Assembly (NCBI RefSeq): GCF_013694245.2
Contig: NZ_CP059322.2
Coordinates: 6,207,001 to 6,271,000, forward strand
DNA from: Micromonospora ferruginea
GTDB lineage: Bacteria > Actinomycetota > Actinomycetes > Mycobacteriales > Micromonosporaceae
DNA: 64,000 nt
Direction: 5' to 3'
Both the position numbers and the translations under genes were made by a program. Shown here in pieces: positions 49,380-58,781 of this stretch; positions within the stretch are counted from its first letter, which is position 1; every line of letters begins with the position of its first letter. The notes beneath the pieces were generated by a model. It saw only the letters and a list, made by a program, of their open reading frames with translations. It had not been told where the DNA came from and did not search any database.

Positions 49380-50222
49380 TTGTCGCAGTTGACCGAGGCC
49401 CGGCCGGGAGCGCCGGCGGAACCGCCTCCGGCGGCGGCCGTCCGGCGGCGCCGGGCCGTACCCCCGGCCACGGTCGGGTTGCCGCTGCTCGGCCTGGTCA
49501 TCGCGGTGGCCGCCTGGTGGCTGGTCACGTCCGGGCTGCACCTGGTGCACCCGGTCGCGTTGCCGCCGCCGCAGGCGGTGGCCCGTTCGCTGGCCGCCAC
49601 CACCGACGTGCTGCTGCCCGCGCTGGGGATCACCACCTGGATGACGGTGGCCGGCTTCCTGCTGTCGTCCGCCGTCGGCGTGCTGATCGGGATGGCGCTG
49701 GCCGCCTCCAGCCGGGTCGAACGGATGTTCGCGCCGCTGCTGGTGGCCGTGAACGCGGTCCCGAAGATCGCCTTCGGCCCGCTGCTCGTGGTGGCCGTGG
49801 GTTTCGGCCAGAAGCCGATCCTGACGATGGTGTTCCTGCTCTGCTTCTTCCCGATCGTGCTCTCCACCGCCACCGGGCTGACCACCACCCCGGCCGACCT
49901 GGCGGAGTTGGGCCGATCGCTCAACGCCTCCTGGTGGCAGTCGTTCCGCAAGGTGCGCCTGCCGGCCGCGCTGCCGCAGATCTTCGTCGGGCTCAAGGTG
50001 GCCATGCCGCTGGCCGCGATCGGCGCGGTGATCGGCGAGTTCTACTCCGACCGGCCCGGCCTGGGCTACCAGATCCTGCAGTACAACGGCGTCGGTGACA
50101 CCGCGACCGCCTGGGCGGCCATCCTGCTGGTGGCGCTGATGAGCATCGTGCTCTATGCGGCGCTGAGCGCGATCGAGCGGTTCGCCCTGCCCTGGGTCCG
50201 CGCCACCACCTCCGCCCGCTGA
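49380..50222 (+). CDS. ABC importer permease (SsuC/TauC-like)
   Basis: 280 residues with about six membrane segments. The cytoplasmic EAA loop (AELGRSLNASWWQSFRKVRLPAALPQIFVGLK, ~residues 178-209) docks the ATPase. The TTG at 49380 follows AAGGAGGA by five bases, a strong reason for this rare start. With the lipoprotein and the divergent ATPase it forms a complete importer. Confidence 0.9.
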   Translation: MSQLTEARPGAPAEPPPAAAVRRRRAVPPATVGLPLLGLVIAVAAWWLVTSGLHLVHPVALPPPQAVARSLAATTDVLLPALGITTWMTVAGFLLSSAVGVLIGMALAASSRVERMFAPLLVAVNAVPKIAFGPLLVVAVGFGQKPILTMVFLLCFFPIVLSTATGLTTTPADLAELGRSLNASWWQSFRKVRLPAALPQIFVGLKVAMPLAAIGAVIGEFYSDRPGLGYQILQYNGVGDTATAWAAILLVALMSIVLYAALSAIERFALPWVRATTSAR

Positions 50223-50385
50223 CCCCCCATCGACCGGCAACCGCCGTCGACCGAGCAGACCCATCCCACCCGTTCGACCGAGAACCCGACGTCGACCGGG
50301 GACACGCAAGCCCACCCCCGGGCGGGGACCGACGTCGACCGGGGACACGCAAGCTCAACCCAGCAGCGGTCCGGACGGCGCCCGA
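50223..50385. repeat. Degenerate GTCGACCG direct repeats
   Basis: A 25-base unit containing GACGTCGACCGGGGACACGC occurs exactly at 50287-50311 and 50330-50354. Shorter relatives (TCGACCGG, GTCGACCGAG, TTCGACCGAG) lie between 50229 and 50282. The array fills the space between the permease and the hairpin element. No gene is visible. Confidence 0.75.
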
Positions 50386-50480
50386 CCACGACAGGTGTGG
50401 GCCCCGGCGCAACCGGCGGAGGGATCAAGCCTGACCGCCCGGAGCCGGTTGTGCCGGGGCCCACACCCCCACCGCGACTA
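50386..50480 (+). repeat. Constant-loop hairpin element, copy 2
   Basis: Left flank CCACGACA (50386-50393), a 24-bp stem (50394-50417 with 50444-50467, one G-T wobble), a 26-nt loop (50418-50443) and right flank CCCACCGCGACTA (50468-50480). Loop and flanks match copy 1 at 40465 almost base for base, while the stem is unrelated. The last three flank bases are the stop codon of the minus-strand lipoprotein gene. It could terminate both convergent transcripts. Confidence 0.9.
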
Positions 50481-51659
50481 CCCGGCGAGACGCCACCGAC
50501 CCCCACGAGCCACGAGCGTCGTCAGAGCCTGCGGCATCAACCCCGAGTGGTTGTCCGGAGTCATCCGGATCGGCCCGGAGAGCCCGTCGAGCTGCGAGGT
50601 CTCCAGGACCTCGCGCAGGGCGTCCCGGTCGACCTCGCCCGACTTGCCGCCGGCGCGCTGCTCGGCGTCGGCGATGAGCTGGACGGCGTCCGCCGCGAAC
50701 GAGGAGAAGCCGTTGTAGCCGCCCCACCGGGCCGTGTAGTCCTGGAACCACTGTCGCCGGGCGGCCTTGGCCGGGGTGGTGGCGATCACGTCGTCGATCA
50801 CCATGGTCTGGGTGAAGATCAGCGTGGCCTGCTCGGTGGAGCGGGCGGACGGGCCGAGGAACAGGTCCCCGGCCGCCGAGGCGTCGAAGAACAGCGACCC
50901 GCCGAACTTGGCCTGCCGCGCGGTGGTGGCGGCCAGCGTCGCCTGCTCCGGTGGCGTCCACAGGATCAGCGCCTGCGGCTTCTTCTCGATCAGGTCGCCG
51001 ATCTGTGCGCTCACCTCGGTGTCGGTGGTACGCACGGATTCGGCGGCGACCAGCCGCAGCGTGGTCTTGCCGAACTCGCGGCGCAGCGCGGCGAGCCCTT
51101 CCTGGCCGTACCCGTCGGCGCTGTGCAGCACCGCCACCTTGCGGATTTGGCGCCGGGTGAGTTCGGCGGTGAGGGCCGCCGCGCTGTCGACCGCATTCGG
51201 GGCCAGCTTGAAGACGTAGCGGCGCTGGTCGACCGGTTCGGTGACCGCTCCCGCCGAAGCGAGCGCGATGGTCGGAATGCGCTTGTCGTTGATCGTGCGC
51301 GCCGCGCCGACGGCGCATTCGTTGCAGCCGCCCATGATGACGGCGCTCACCCGCGAGTCGCCGCTGAAATCATTGATGTTGCGCAAGGACTCGGCGGCGT
51401 CGGAGCGGTTGTCCTTGACGTTCAGTTCGATCTTCCGGCCGCCCAGCGCGCCGGAGGCGTTCATCTGGTCGACCTTCAGTTCCAGGGCCCGTTGGTAGAC
51501 CTTGCCGATGGGCGCGGAAGCGCCGGAGAGTTCGAGGTCGGCGGCGATCACGATCGGGCTGGTGTCCTGCGGTTCCCCGCCGATCCCGCAGCCGGTGAGC
51601 GTGGTGGCCAGCATGGCCGATGCGAGCGCCGCGATACGCGCGGAGCGGATGGGGCTCAA
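50478..51659 (-). CDS. Orphan ABC-type substrate-binding lipoprotein (branched-chain amino-acid type)
   Basis: 393 residues. A signal peptide ends in the lipobox LTGC (Cys ~24). The mature part has the type I periplasmic-binding/ANF-receptor fold (IVIAADLELSGASAPIGKVYQRALELKVDQMNASG; VAVLHSADGYGQEGLAALRREFG). No permease or ATPase of this class is adjacent. It is divergent from the conservon, which suggests a sensory ligand-binding role; that is inference. The TTG start at 51659 is supported by GGAGGA five bases upstream. Confidence 0.85.
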   Translation of the reverse strand: MSPIRSARIAALASAMLATTLTGCGIGGEPQDTSPIVIAADLELSGASAPIGKVYQRALELKVDQMNASGALGGRKIELNVKDNRSDAAESLRNINDFSGDSRVSAVIMGGCNECAVGAARTINDKRIPTIALASAGAVTEPVDQRRYVFKLAPNAVDSAAALTAELTRRQIRKVAVLHSADGYGQEGLAALRREFGKTTLRLVAAESVRTTDTEVSAQIGDLIEKKPQALILWTPPEQATLAATTARQAKFGGSLFFDASAAGDLFLGPSARSTEQATLIFTQTMVIDDVIATTPAKAARRQWFQDYTARWGGYNGFSSFAADAVQLIADAEQRAGGKSGEVDRDALREVLETSQLDGLSGPIRMTPDNHSGLMPQALTTLVARGGRWRLAG

Positions 51660-52107
51660 CTCAGTCCTCCATGGTGCGGCGCGGGCCGGCGCCCGACCAC
51701 CGCCGCTTGACCGTCCTCAGTGGAGGAACGGGATTGGTGTGCCGTACGGTGTGCGCGAAGCCTGCAAAACCTTGCCAATGCCGGGCCCTGCGGTCAAGCG
51801 CGGCGGCCGGATGCCGTTTCGGGACGCCCATCCCACATGGTGGGGACACGAAACGTTAACTGACAATTACTGCCCAGATGCGCGCGACCACTCTGGAGTG
51901 ACATCCCCAGTTCAGGGCGCTGGAGAAAAGAAGGTATTAGGTGACCGGATCACGGCTTGAGTCGACGCCGACCGTTTCCTGCCTCACCGCGGCTTCCCAA
52001 AAAGGATCTCGTCTGATGAAATCGCGGCCGTGCCGCGCGTGGCGCTGGCCGCTGCACCAGGCACGGGTCAGCGGGTCACGCGTGGAAGAAACGACGGAGG
52101 CGATGTC
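51660..52107. promoter_or_regulatory. Divergent control region between lipoprotein and conservon
   Basis: 448 bases without a convincing gene. Base composition drops toward AT at about 51850-51960 (for example AACGTTAACTGACAATTACTG, split here as AACGTTAAC and TGACAATTACTG), the likely site of divergent promoters. No clear -35/-10 pair or operator was identified. Confidence 0.4.
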
Positions 52108-55100
52108 GTGAGCACCGGACCTACGACCCTGCCCGGGAGCCCCAACGCCGATCAGCGGAACCGGCGACGGCGCCTGCCCCGGCTGCGTGACGCGCGGATC
52201 CGCTCCAAGCTCGCCCTCATCCTGGTCGTTCCGGTCGCCGCTGTCATTGCACTGGCAACTATCCGACTCATCTCGGTGGGCCAGGGCGCCTACGAGGCGG
52301 ACCAGGTCCGCGCGCTGACCGCGGTCTCGGTCGATGTCTCGGCGCTCACCCAGGACCTGCACAAGGAGCGGATGGCGGCGGCCGTCTTCCTGGCCGACCC
52401 GGCCGAGAAGCCGGACGCCTACAACCTGCGGGTACGCCGGACCGACGAGCGGATCGCGGCGTACAAGGAGGAGCGCGGCTCGCTCGGCGACGTGCCGGCC
52501 TCGGTCCGGGACCGGCTCAAGGTGATCGACGACCACCTGGAGACGCTGAACGGCACCCGCCAGGAGGTGCTCGACCGCACCCAGATGCCGGTGGCCGAGG
52601 CGAGCCTGCGCTACGGCATCGTCCTCGACGACCTGGTCGCGTACGGCGACACGCTGGCCCAGCAGCCGGGCGCGGAGAGCCTCGCCGACGCCCGCCGCGC
52701 GGTGGCCGCGTTCGCCCACGCCAAGGCCGAGGTGGCGGAGGAGGAGGCGGTCGCCTTCACCGCGCTCTCCGCCGGCGGCCGGATCGACGAGGAGCAGTTC
52801 TCCTCGTTCGTGGCCACGCTGACCGGCCAGCAGGAGGCGCTGCTCTCCTTCTCCCGGGCCGCCACCCCGGAGCAGCGGGCCCTGGTGGACCGCACCGTCT
52901 CCGGTGACGCCGTCCAGCTCGCCGACCGGGTCGCCGGCGACCTGTCCCGGTCGGTCGGCAAGCCCGCCGTGGTGACCGGGAAGCAGGCGTCCGACGCCGT
53001 CGGCGCGGTCGACGACCTGATGCGGTGGGCCGAGATCCAGCTCCTCGACGAGCTGCTGGCCGACGCCGACGCGGTGCGTACCGACGTGATCCGGCAGGCC
53101 TTCGTGGAGAGCCTGCTGGTGCTGCTGACCCTGGCCGTCGCCGTGACGCTCGCCGTGGTGCTCGCCCGCTCGCTCAACGACTCGCTGCGCCGGCTGCGTG
53201 AGGGCGCGCTCTCGGTGGCCAACCACGACCTGCCGGACGCGGTGAGCCGGCTGCAGAACGTCAACGCCATCGGCGACGGCGGCGTGGACGAGATCGTCCA
53301 GCAGGTGCGGGACCCGATCAAGCTGACCAACCGCGACGAGGTCGGCCAGGTGGCGGTGGCCTTCAACGTGGTCCACCGGGAGGCGGTCCGGGTCGCGGCC
53401 GAGCAGGCCGCGCTGCGGACCAGCGTCTCGGCGATGTTCCTCAACCTGGCCCGCCGCTCGCAGAGCCTGGTCGACCGGATGATCGGCGAGCTGGACGCGA
53501 TCGAGCGCGGCGAGGAGGACCCGAAGCGGCTCGCCCAGCTCTTCGAGCTGGACCACCTGGCCACCCGGATGCGCCGCAACGACGAGAACCTGCTGGTCCT
53601 GGCCGGCGCCGACTCGGCCGTGCCGCGCCGCGACGACGCCCTCCTGGTCGACGTGCTGCGCGCCGCCCAGTCCGAGGTGGAGCTCTACAACCGGATCGAG
53701 TTCGGCACGGTGGACACCGACATCTCGGTCGCCGCGCACGCCGTCAACGACGTGGTGCGGCTGGTCGCCGAGCTGCTCGACAACGCCACCCGGTTCTCGC
53801 CGCCGAACACGGTGGTGGTGGCCGACGGCCGGCGCATCCGCGACTACGTGCTGATCCAGGTGGAGGACCGGGGTCTGGGCCTCACCGACGACCAGCTCGA
53901 CTCGCTGAACCGGCGTCTGGCCGCGCCGCCGACCGTGGACGTGGCCGCGTTCCGGCTGATGGGTCTGGCCGTGGTCAGCCGGCTCGCCTCCCGCTACGGG
54001 ATCCGGGTCGAGCTGCGCCGCAACGTCGAGGGCGGCACGGTCGCCCAGGTCACCCTGCCGAACTCGACGGTGGTGCTGCCGGCCAACCGCGGCCAGGCCC
54101 CGCTGACCCGGCAGCGCCAGCCGCTGGCCGTGGAGCCGTCGCCGCTCAGCCAGGTCGGCGTCGCCGACGCGCTGGCCGGCGCCGGCCGGGGCGGCACCGC
54201 CACCCTGGCCGACCAGTGGCGCAACACGACCACGCCGCCGCCGGCCCGCTGGCAGGCTCCCGCCGAGGTGCGGGACACCACCCCGGCGGTGCAGCTCGGC
54301 GGCATGTCCGCCGCGCCGATCGCCGCCGGCCCGGTCTCCGCCGTGCCCGCGCCGGCCTCGGGGGCGGGCTGGTCGGCGGGCGGGCCGACGGTCGCGTACC
54401 CCGCTCTCGACCCGCTGCCCAAGCGGACGCCGGCCGGTGAGGCGGAGGCGGCGGCCGTGCCGGCCCCGCCGGCCTACCAGCCGCTCGCCGCCGCGCCGGC
54501 GGTCGAGACCACCCCGGCCGCGCCGGTGGTGGCCCGACCCGACCGGCCGGCCGAGGCGCCGATATTCCGGGAGATGGAGGCGGTCTGGTTCCGCTCGCAC
54601 GGAGAGGACGAGACCACCATCTTCACCCGGCCCCGGTTCGACGAGCCGCCGCCCGCCCCGGCGCAGCCCGCCGCGGCCGCCCGGCCGCCGCTGCCCACCC
54701 GCACCCCCGGCGCCCAGGCGTCCGGGCTGACCACCCGCCGGCGTACAGCCCGCCGCCGGTCCCGGCCACGCCGCCCGCCGCGTCCGCGCCGCCGGCCAAC
54801 CCGGTGCCGCCCACGCCCACGCCGGAGCCGGCCCCGGCCCCGTCGGCGATCGACCCGGAGGCCTGGCGGACGGCGGCCGACGACGGATGGAGCCGGGCCA
54901 CCCAGGCCGCGGAGCCCACCACCGGCGGCACCACCCGCTCCGGCCTGCCCAAGCGGGTGCCGCAGGCGCAGCTCGTGCCCGGCGGGATCGAACCCAAGAG
55001 CGGTCGGGACCGCAGCCGGCGCACCCCGGACGAAGTACGGGGTCTGCTCTCCGCCTACCACCGTGGCGTCCAGCGGGGCCGTACGGCCGGCACCGACCTG

Positions 55101-55133
55101 AACAGCACCTCGACCAAGGAGACGAACCGATGA
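52108..55133 (+). CDS. cvnA: Conservon sensor histidine kinase, apparent C-terminal frameshift
   Basis: TM1 lies at ~residues 34-55 and TM2 at ~334-354, with an outer NIT-like sensing region between. A HAMP segment, a helical region with FELDHLATRMRRNDENLLVLAG (~480), and an HATPase domain (VAELLDNATRFSPPNT ~551, VEDRGLGLTDDQ) follow. A Pro/Ala-rich tail comes next. From the GTG at 52108 (GGAGG seven bases upstream) the frame is normal to about 54736, then becomes Arg/Pro-rich and stops at 55101. The -1 frame instead reads PAYSPPPVPATPP to AYHRGVQRGRTAGTDLN and stops at 55133, overlapping cvnB by ATGA as expected. One C is missing from the CCC run at 54734-54736. Corrected length: 1008 residues. 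Confidence 0.85.
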
Positions 55134-55537
55134 ACAGGCCTGCGGCCATGCAGGACATGGGTTGGTTGCTCACCAACTTCGCCGACAGCGTGGCGGGCAT
55201 CGCGCACGTGGTGGCGGTGTCCGCGGACGGGTTGCTCCTCGCCTCCTCCCGGGACCTGCCCGGTGACCGCGCCGACCAGCTCGCCGCGATCACCTCCGGC
55301 GTGGTCAGCCTCACCGAGGGCGCGGCGCGGATGTTCAGCGCCGGCGGGGTGTTGCAGACCGTCATCGAGATGGACAGCGGATACCTCTTCCTGATGTCCA
55401 TCAGCGACGGCTCGTCGATGGCCGTGCTCGCGGCCCGTAGCTGCGACGTCGGCCAGGTGGGCTACGAGATGGCGCTGCTGGTGGAACGGGTCGGCCAGGC
55501 GTTGGTGCCGCTGCCCAGGGATGCCGTCCGGTCCTGA
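55130..55537 (+). CDS. cvnB: Roadblock/LC7 domain protein of the conservon
   Basis: 135 residues, one roadblock/LC7 domain (MGWLLTNFADSVAGIAHVVAVSADGLLLASSRDLPGDRADQLAAITSGVVSL), the type that binds small Ras-like GTPases. The ATG at 55130 follows AAGGAG and overlaps the true kinase stop. In Streptomyces conservons CvnB forms a membrane-associated complex with CvnA, C and D. Confidence 0.95.
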   Translation: MNRPAAMQDMGWLLTNFADSVAGIAHVVAVSADGLLLASSRDLPGDRADQLAAITSGVVSLTEGAARMFSAGGVLQTVIEMDSGYLFLMSISDGSSMAVLAARSCDVGQVGYEMALLVERVGQALVPLPRDAVRS

Positions 55538-55598
55538 CCGGCTGTCGACCTGGTGATCCGGGGCCGTCCGGCTCCGTACGAGGGGAGGTGATCGCGAG

Positions 55599-55961
55599 AT
55601 GGAACCGCGACGTGATCCGCGCGGCGCGCTGGTGCGACCGTACGCGGTCACCCGCGGCCGTACCGAGCCGTTGCAGAACATCGCGCTCGAGGCGGTGCTG
55701 TCGAGCACGGCCACCCAGTCGGCCGAGGCGCGTTTCGCCGGGCACGACAAGTACCGCATCTCCTCGGTCTGTGAAGGCCGGGCGCAGTCGCTGGCGGAGA
55801 TCGCCGCTTACACCCGGATGCCGCTGGGCGTCACCCGGGTGCTGGTCGCCGACATGGTGGCCGAGGGCCTGCTGACGCTACACAGTGCCGCTCCCGCGAC
55901 GGGTTTCGCGGCGCGGATGAACCTGCTTGGAAGGGTGCTAAGTGGACTTCGCGAACTATGA
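55599..55961 (+). CDS. cvnC: DUF742 protein of the conservon
   Basis: 120 residues. LVRPYAVTRGRTEP near the N-terminus and SLAEIAAYTRMPLGVTRVLVADMVAEGLLTLH (a winged-helix-like part) are the DUF742 hallmarks. The ATG at 55599 follows GGGGAGGTGA. Its end overlaps cvnD by 20 bases. Confidence 0.95.
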   Translation: MEPRRDPRGALVRPYAVTRGRTEPLQNIALEAVLSSTATQSAEARFAGHDKYRISSVCEGRAQSLAEIAAYTRMPLGVTRVLVADMVAEGLLTLHSAAPATGFAARMNLLGRVLSGLREL

Positions 55962-56559
55962 CCCCGACGGGGCGAGCCGCGGCCGGGAGATCATCTCCGC
56001 GAAGATCGTGGTCGCGGGTGGCTTCGGGGTGGGCAAGACCACCCTGGTCGGGGCGATCTCCGAGATCCAGCCGCTGACCACCGAGGCGTTGATGACCGCC
56101 GCCGGCGTGGGCATCGACGATTCGTCGAAGGTGCCGGGCAAGGAGACCACCACGGTCGCCATGGACTTCGGCCGGATCACCATGGCCGAGGACCTGATCC
56201 TCTACCTCTTCGGGACCCCGGGGCAGACCCGCTTCTGGTTCATGTGGGACGAGATCATCCGGGGCGCGGTGGGCGCGGCGGTGCTGGTGGACACCCGTCG
56301 GATCACCGACGCGTTCGCGCCGCTGGACTACTTCGAGAACCGCAAGTTGCCGTACGTGGTGGCGCTGAACCGGTTCGACGACGCGCCGCACTACGAGCTG
56401 GAGGAGATCCGCGAGGCGCTCGCCATCTCGCCGGACGTGCCGATGGTCATGTGCGACGCCCGCCGGCGGGACTCGGTGAAGCAGGTGCTGGTGACCGTGG
56501 TGGAGCACGCCATGCTCCGGCTCCAGGCCGAGCACGGTTACCCGGCGTCGGTGGGCTGA
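55942..56559 (+). CDS. cvnD: Ras-like GTPase of the conservon
   Basis: 205 residues. The P-loop GGFGVGKTTLVGAIS is at ~residues 28-42, the G3-type FGTPGQTRFWFMWDE at ~90-104, and a LNRFDDA segment replaces the usual NKxD G4 motif, as in the MglA-like bacterial GTPases of conservons. GTG start at 55942 inside cvnC. Completes cvnABCD, thought to work as a G-protein-like signalling complex. Confidence 0.95.
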   Translation: MDFANYDPDGASRGREIISAKIVVAGGFGVGKTTLVGAISEIQPLTTEALMTAAGVGIDDSSKVPGKETTTVAMDFGRITMAEDLILYLFGTPGQTRFWFMWDEIIRGAVGAAVLVDTRRITDAFAPLDYFENRKLPYVVALNRFDDAPHYELEEIREALAISPDVPMVMCDARRRDSVKQVLVTVVEHAMLRLQAEHGYPASVG

Positions 56560-56719
56560 GCCGGATTTGTCGTTGTTCGCGGCGGCGCCCGTAGTGGCCG
56601 GGCGACCCGCCGGACTGCGGCTGTTCCGTCCCTGACCTGTGCAAACTTAGGATCCCCCCGAGCATCGTCACGCTGTGTGAATACCTCTTCACGGCGTGCG
56701 TAGTGAGAGGGGAATCCCG
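56560..56719 (+). promoter_or_regulatory. Promoter region of the exported rubrerythrin-like gene
   Basis: TTCCGT (56624-56629) and TAGGAT (56648-56653), 18 bases apart, are a weak promoter candidate. An imperfect inverted repeat (GTGTGAA ... TTCAC within 56669-56700) sits between it and the ribosome site GAGAGGGGA and could bind a regulator. Confidence 0.35.
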
Positions 56720-57685
56720 ATGCGGACAGTCAGAGGCATCACCGCGCTGGTCGTCGGCGCCCTGCTCGGTGTGGGCCTGGTGGGAGTGCCCGCCCAGGCG
56801 GCGGCGGTGACGAACCCCAGGACCCGCGCCAACACGCTGACGGCGATGGAAGGGGAGGCATTCGCCCACGCCAAGTACCTCGCGTACGGCGCGGAGGCGG
56901 CGCGCACCGGCCACGACGACATCGCCGACCTGTTCCGGTCCACCGGCGACACCGAGCTGAACGAGCACTTCACCGAGGAAGCGGCGCTGATCGACTTCGT
57001 CGGATCCGACGTGGCCGACCTGCGGACGTCGATCAACGGCGAGTGGCACGAGGCCACCGTCGTCTATCCGGGGTTCGCCCGGCAGGCCCGCCGCGACCGC
57101 TGCCCCCGGGCGGCCCGACTCTTCGACGAGCTGGCGGCCGACGAGGCGAGGCATGCCACCCAGTTCCGCCTCGCCCTCTACGCGCTCACCCACCCGGGCT
57201 CGGGGGTACGGGTCCCGACGGGCGAGGCCGTCCCGCCGGTCCCGATCGTCGCCGGGACACCGGTGTGCTCCGGCGCGACGCAGGCCAACCTGGAGGCGAC
57301 GATGCGTGGCGAGGCGTTCGCGTACGCCAGGTACACGCTCTACGCCCGGCACGCGCGCGACGGCGGCCGGCTGCGGCTGGCCCAGCTCTGGGAGAACACC
57401 GCCGGCCAGGAACTCGGCGAGCACTTCAGCGAGGCGGCCACGCTCGCCGGCCTGGTCCGCACCGACGCCGACAACCTCCGCGACGCGATCGACGGCGAGG
57501 TCTACGAGGCGGGCACCATGTACCCGGCCTTCTCCCGGCAGGCGGCCTCGGTGGGCGAGGACGCGGCGGCGGACCTGTTCGCCGAGATCGCGCACGACGA
57601 GGCCGGCCACGCGTCCGCGTTCCTGCTCGCCCTGGTCGACCTCCAGGTCGGCGGCGGGGGCGACCGCGCGGCCCGGGGGGCCTGA
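56720..57685 (+). CDS. Exported protein with two rubrerythrin-like domains
   Basis: 321 residues. The signal peptide (ITALVVGALLGVGLVGVPAQAAA) ends near residue 29. Two homologous ferritin-like four-helix units follow, at ~45-155 and ~195-305. Each has GEAFAxAxY, a central E(L)xEHF and a DEAxHAxxF motif, the Glu/His pattern of rubrerythrin di-iron sites. No rubredoxin CxxC domain is present. Rubrerythrins normally work in the cytoplasm in peroxide defence or iron handling, so export and duplication are unusual. The ATG at 56720 is chosen by its ribosome site and signal peptide. Confidence 0.85.
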   Translation: MRTVRGITALVVGALLGVGLVGVPAQAAAVTNPRTRANTLTAMEGEAFAHAKYLAYGAEAARTGHDDIADLFRSTGDTELNEHFTEEAALIDFVGSDVADLRTSINGEWHEATVVYPGFARQARRDRCPRAARLFDELAADEARHATQFRLALYALTHPGSGVRVPTGEAVPPVPIVAGTPVCSGATQANLEATMRGEAFAYARYTLYARHARDGGRLRLAQLWENTAGQELGEHFSEAATLAGLVRTDADNLRDAIDGEVYEAGTMYPAFSRQAASVGEDAAADLFAEIAHDEAGHASAFLLALVDLQVGGGGDRAARGA

Positions 57686-57692
57686 ACCGGCG

Positions 57693-58781
57693 TCAGTCCA
57701 CTCGCAGGCGGTAGCCGCGCTTCACCACGGTCTGCACCACCCGGGGCGCCTTCAGCCCCACCCGCAGCCGGGCCACCGCCATCTCGACGGCGTGCTCGTC
57801 CGCACCGCGCGGCAGCGTCCGCAGCAGCGCGGTGCGGGAGAGCACCTTCCCCGGTGACGCCGCCAGGGCCCGCAGCACGGCCATCGGGGCCGGCGCCAAC
57901 TGGCGCAGCTCGCCGTCCACCACGGCGGCGTGCCCGCGCAGCGTGAGCAGGTGCCCGGCGGCCTTCACCGAGACCGTCCGGCGGGGCAGCTCCTCGACGA
58001 TCGTGCGGACCAGCGCGCCGAGCCGGGCCCGGCTCGGCGCGCTCACCGGCACCCCACGCCGCACCAGCGGCTCGGCGGTGACCGTGCCCACGCATCCGGC
58101 CAGCACGTCGCCGCGCAACGCCGCCAGCACCGTCTCGGTCCGGTCCCCGGCCGCCCGCAGCAGCGCCTCGGCCGCCGGGGCGGAGGTGAACGTGACCGCG
58201 TCGACCAGCCGCCCGGCGACCAGGTCGATGAGCCGGTGCAGCGGTGCCGGGTCGGCCGGCGGCGCCCACCGGTAGACCGGCACCTCGATCACCGTGGCCC
58301 CGGCCGTGACCAGCGCCTCGGTGCACTCCGGTTGCCGGTCGCCGTGCAGTTGCAGCGCCACCACCTGACCGGCAACGCCGCGCCGGACCAGGTGCTCGAC
58401 CACCTCGTCGCAGCTCTCCGAGGCGGGCGACCAGTGCTCACGCAGGCCGGCGGCGCGGATCGCCCCGGTCGCCTTCGGCCCCCGCGACACCACGTACGCG
58501 TCCGCCAGCGTGCGGTGCAGCGGCTCGGCCAGGCCCCAGCCCTCGGCCGCCTCCAGCCAGCCCCGCATCCCGATGCCGGTGTTCGCCATCAACACGTCCG
58601 GCGGGTGCTCCAGGCAGGCCCGGGTGGCCTCGCGCAGGTCGCTGTCGTCGGCCAGCGGCACGATCCGCAGCGCCGGGGCGAGCACCACCCGGGCGCCACG
58701 GCGCTGGAACAGCGCGGCCAGTTCGTCGCGCCGCCGGTCCGCGGTGACCCCGATGGTGAAGCCCGCCAGTTCGTCCCGCAT
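57693..58781 (-). CDS. nnaR: HemD-like nitrate/nitrite assimilation regulator
   Basis: 362 residues. Residues ~1-260 resemble uroporphyrinogen-III synthase (FTIGVTADRRRDELAALFQRRGARVVLAPAL; VDAVTFTSAPAAEALL). Residues ~270-362 are an OmpR-like winged helix (LRALAASPGKVLSRTALLRTLPRGADEHAVEMAVARLRVGL, VVKRGYRLRV). This fusion matches NnaR, the activator of nitrate/nitrite assimilation in Mycobacterium and Streptomyces. The ATG directly abuts the nirD stop, so it is probably co-expressed with the genes it controls. Some synthase activity is possible but not shown. Confidence 0.88.
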   Translation of the reverse strand: MRDELAGFTIGVTADRRRDELAALFQRRGARVVLAPALRIVPLADDSDLREATRACLEHPPDVLMANTGIGMRGWLEAAEGWGLAEPLHRTLADAYVVSRGPKATGAIRAAGLREHWSPASESCDEVVEHLVRRGVAGQVVALQLHGDRQPECTEALVTAGATVIEVPVYRWAPPADPAPLHRLIDLVAGRLVDAVTFTSAPAAEALLRAAGDRTETVLAALRGDVLAGCVGTVTAEPLVRRGVPVSAPSRARLGALVRTIVEELPRRTVSVKAAGHLLTLRGHAAVVDGELRQLAPAPMAVLRALAASPGKVLSRTALLRTLPRGADEHAVEMAVARLRVGLKAPRVVQTVVKRGYRLRVD

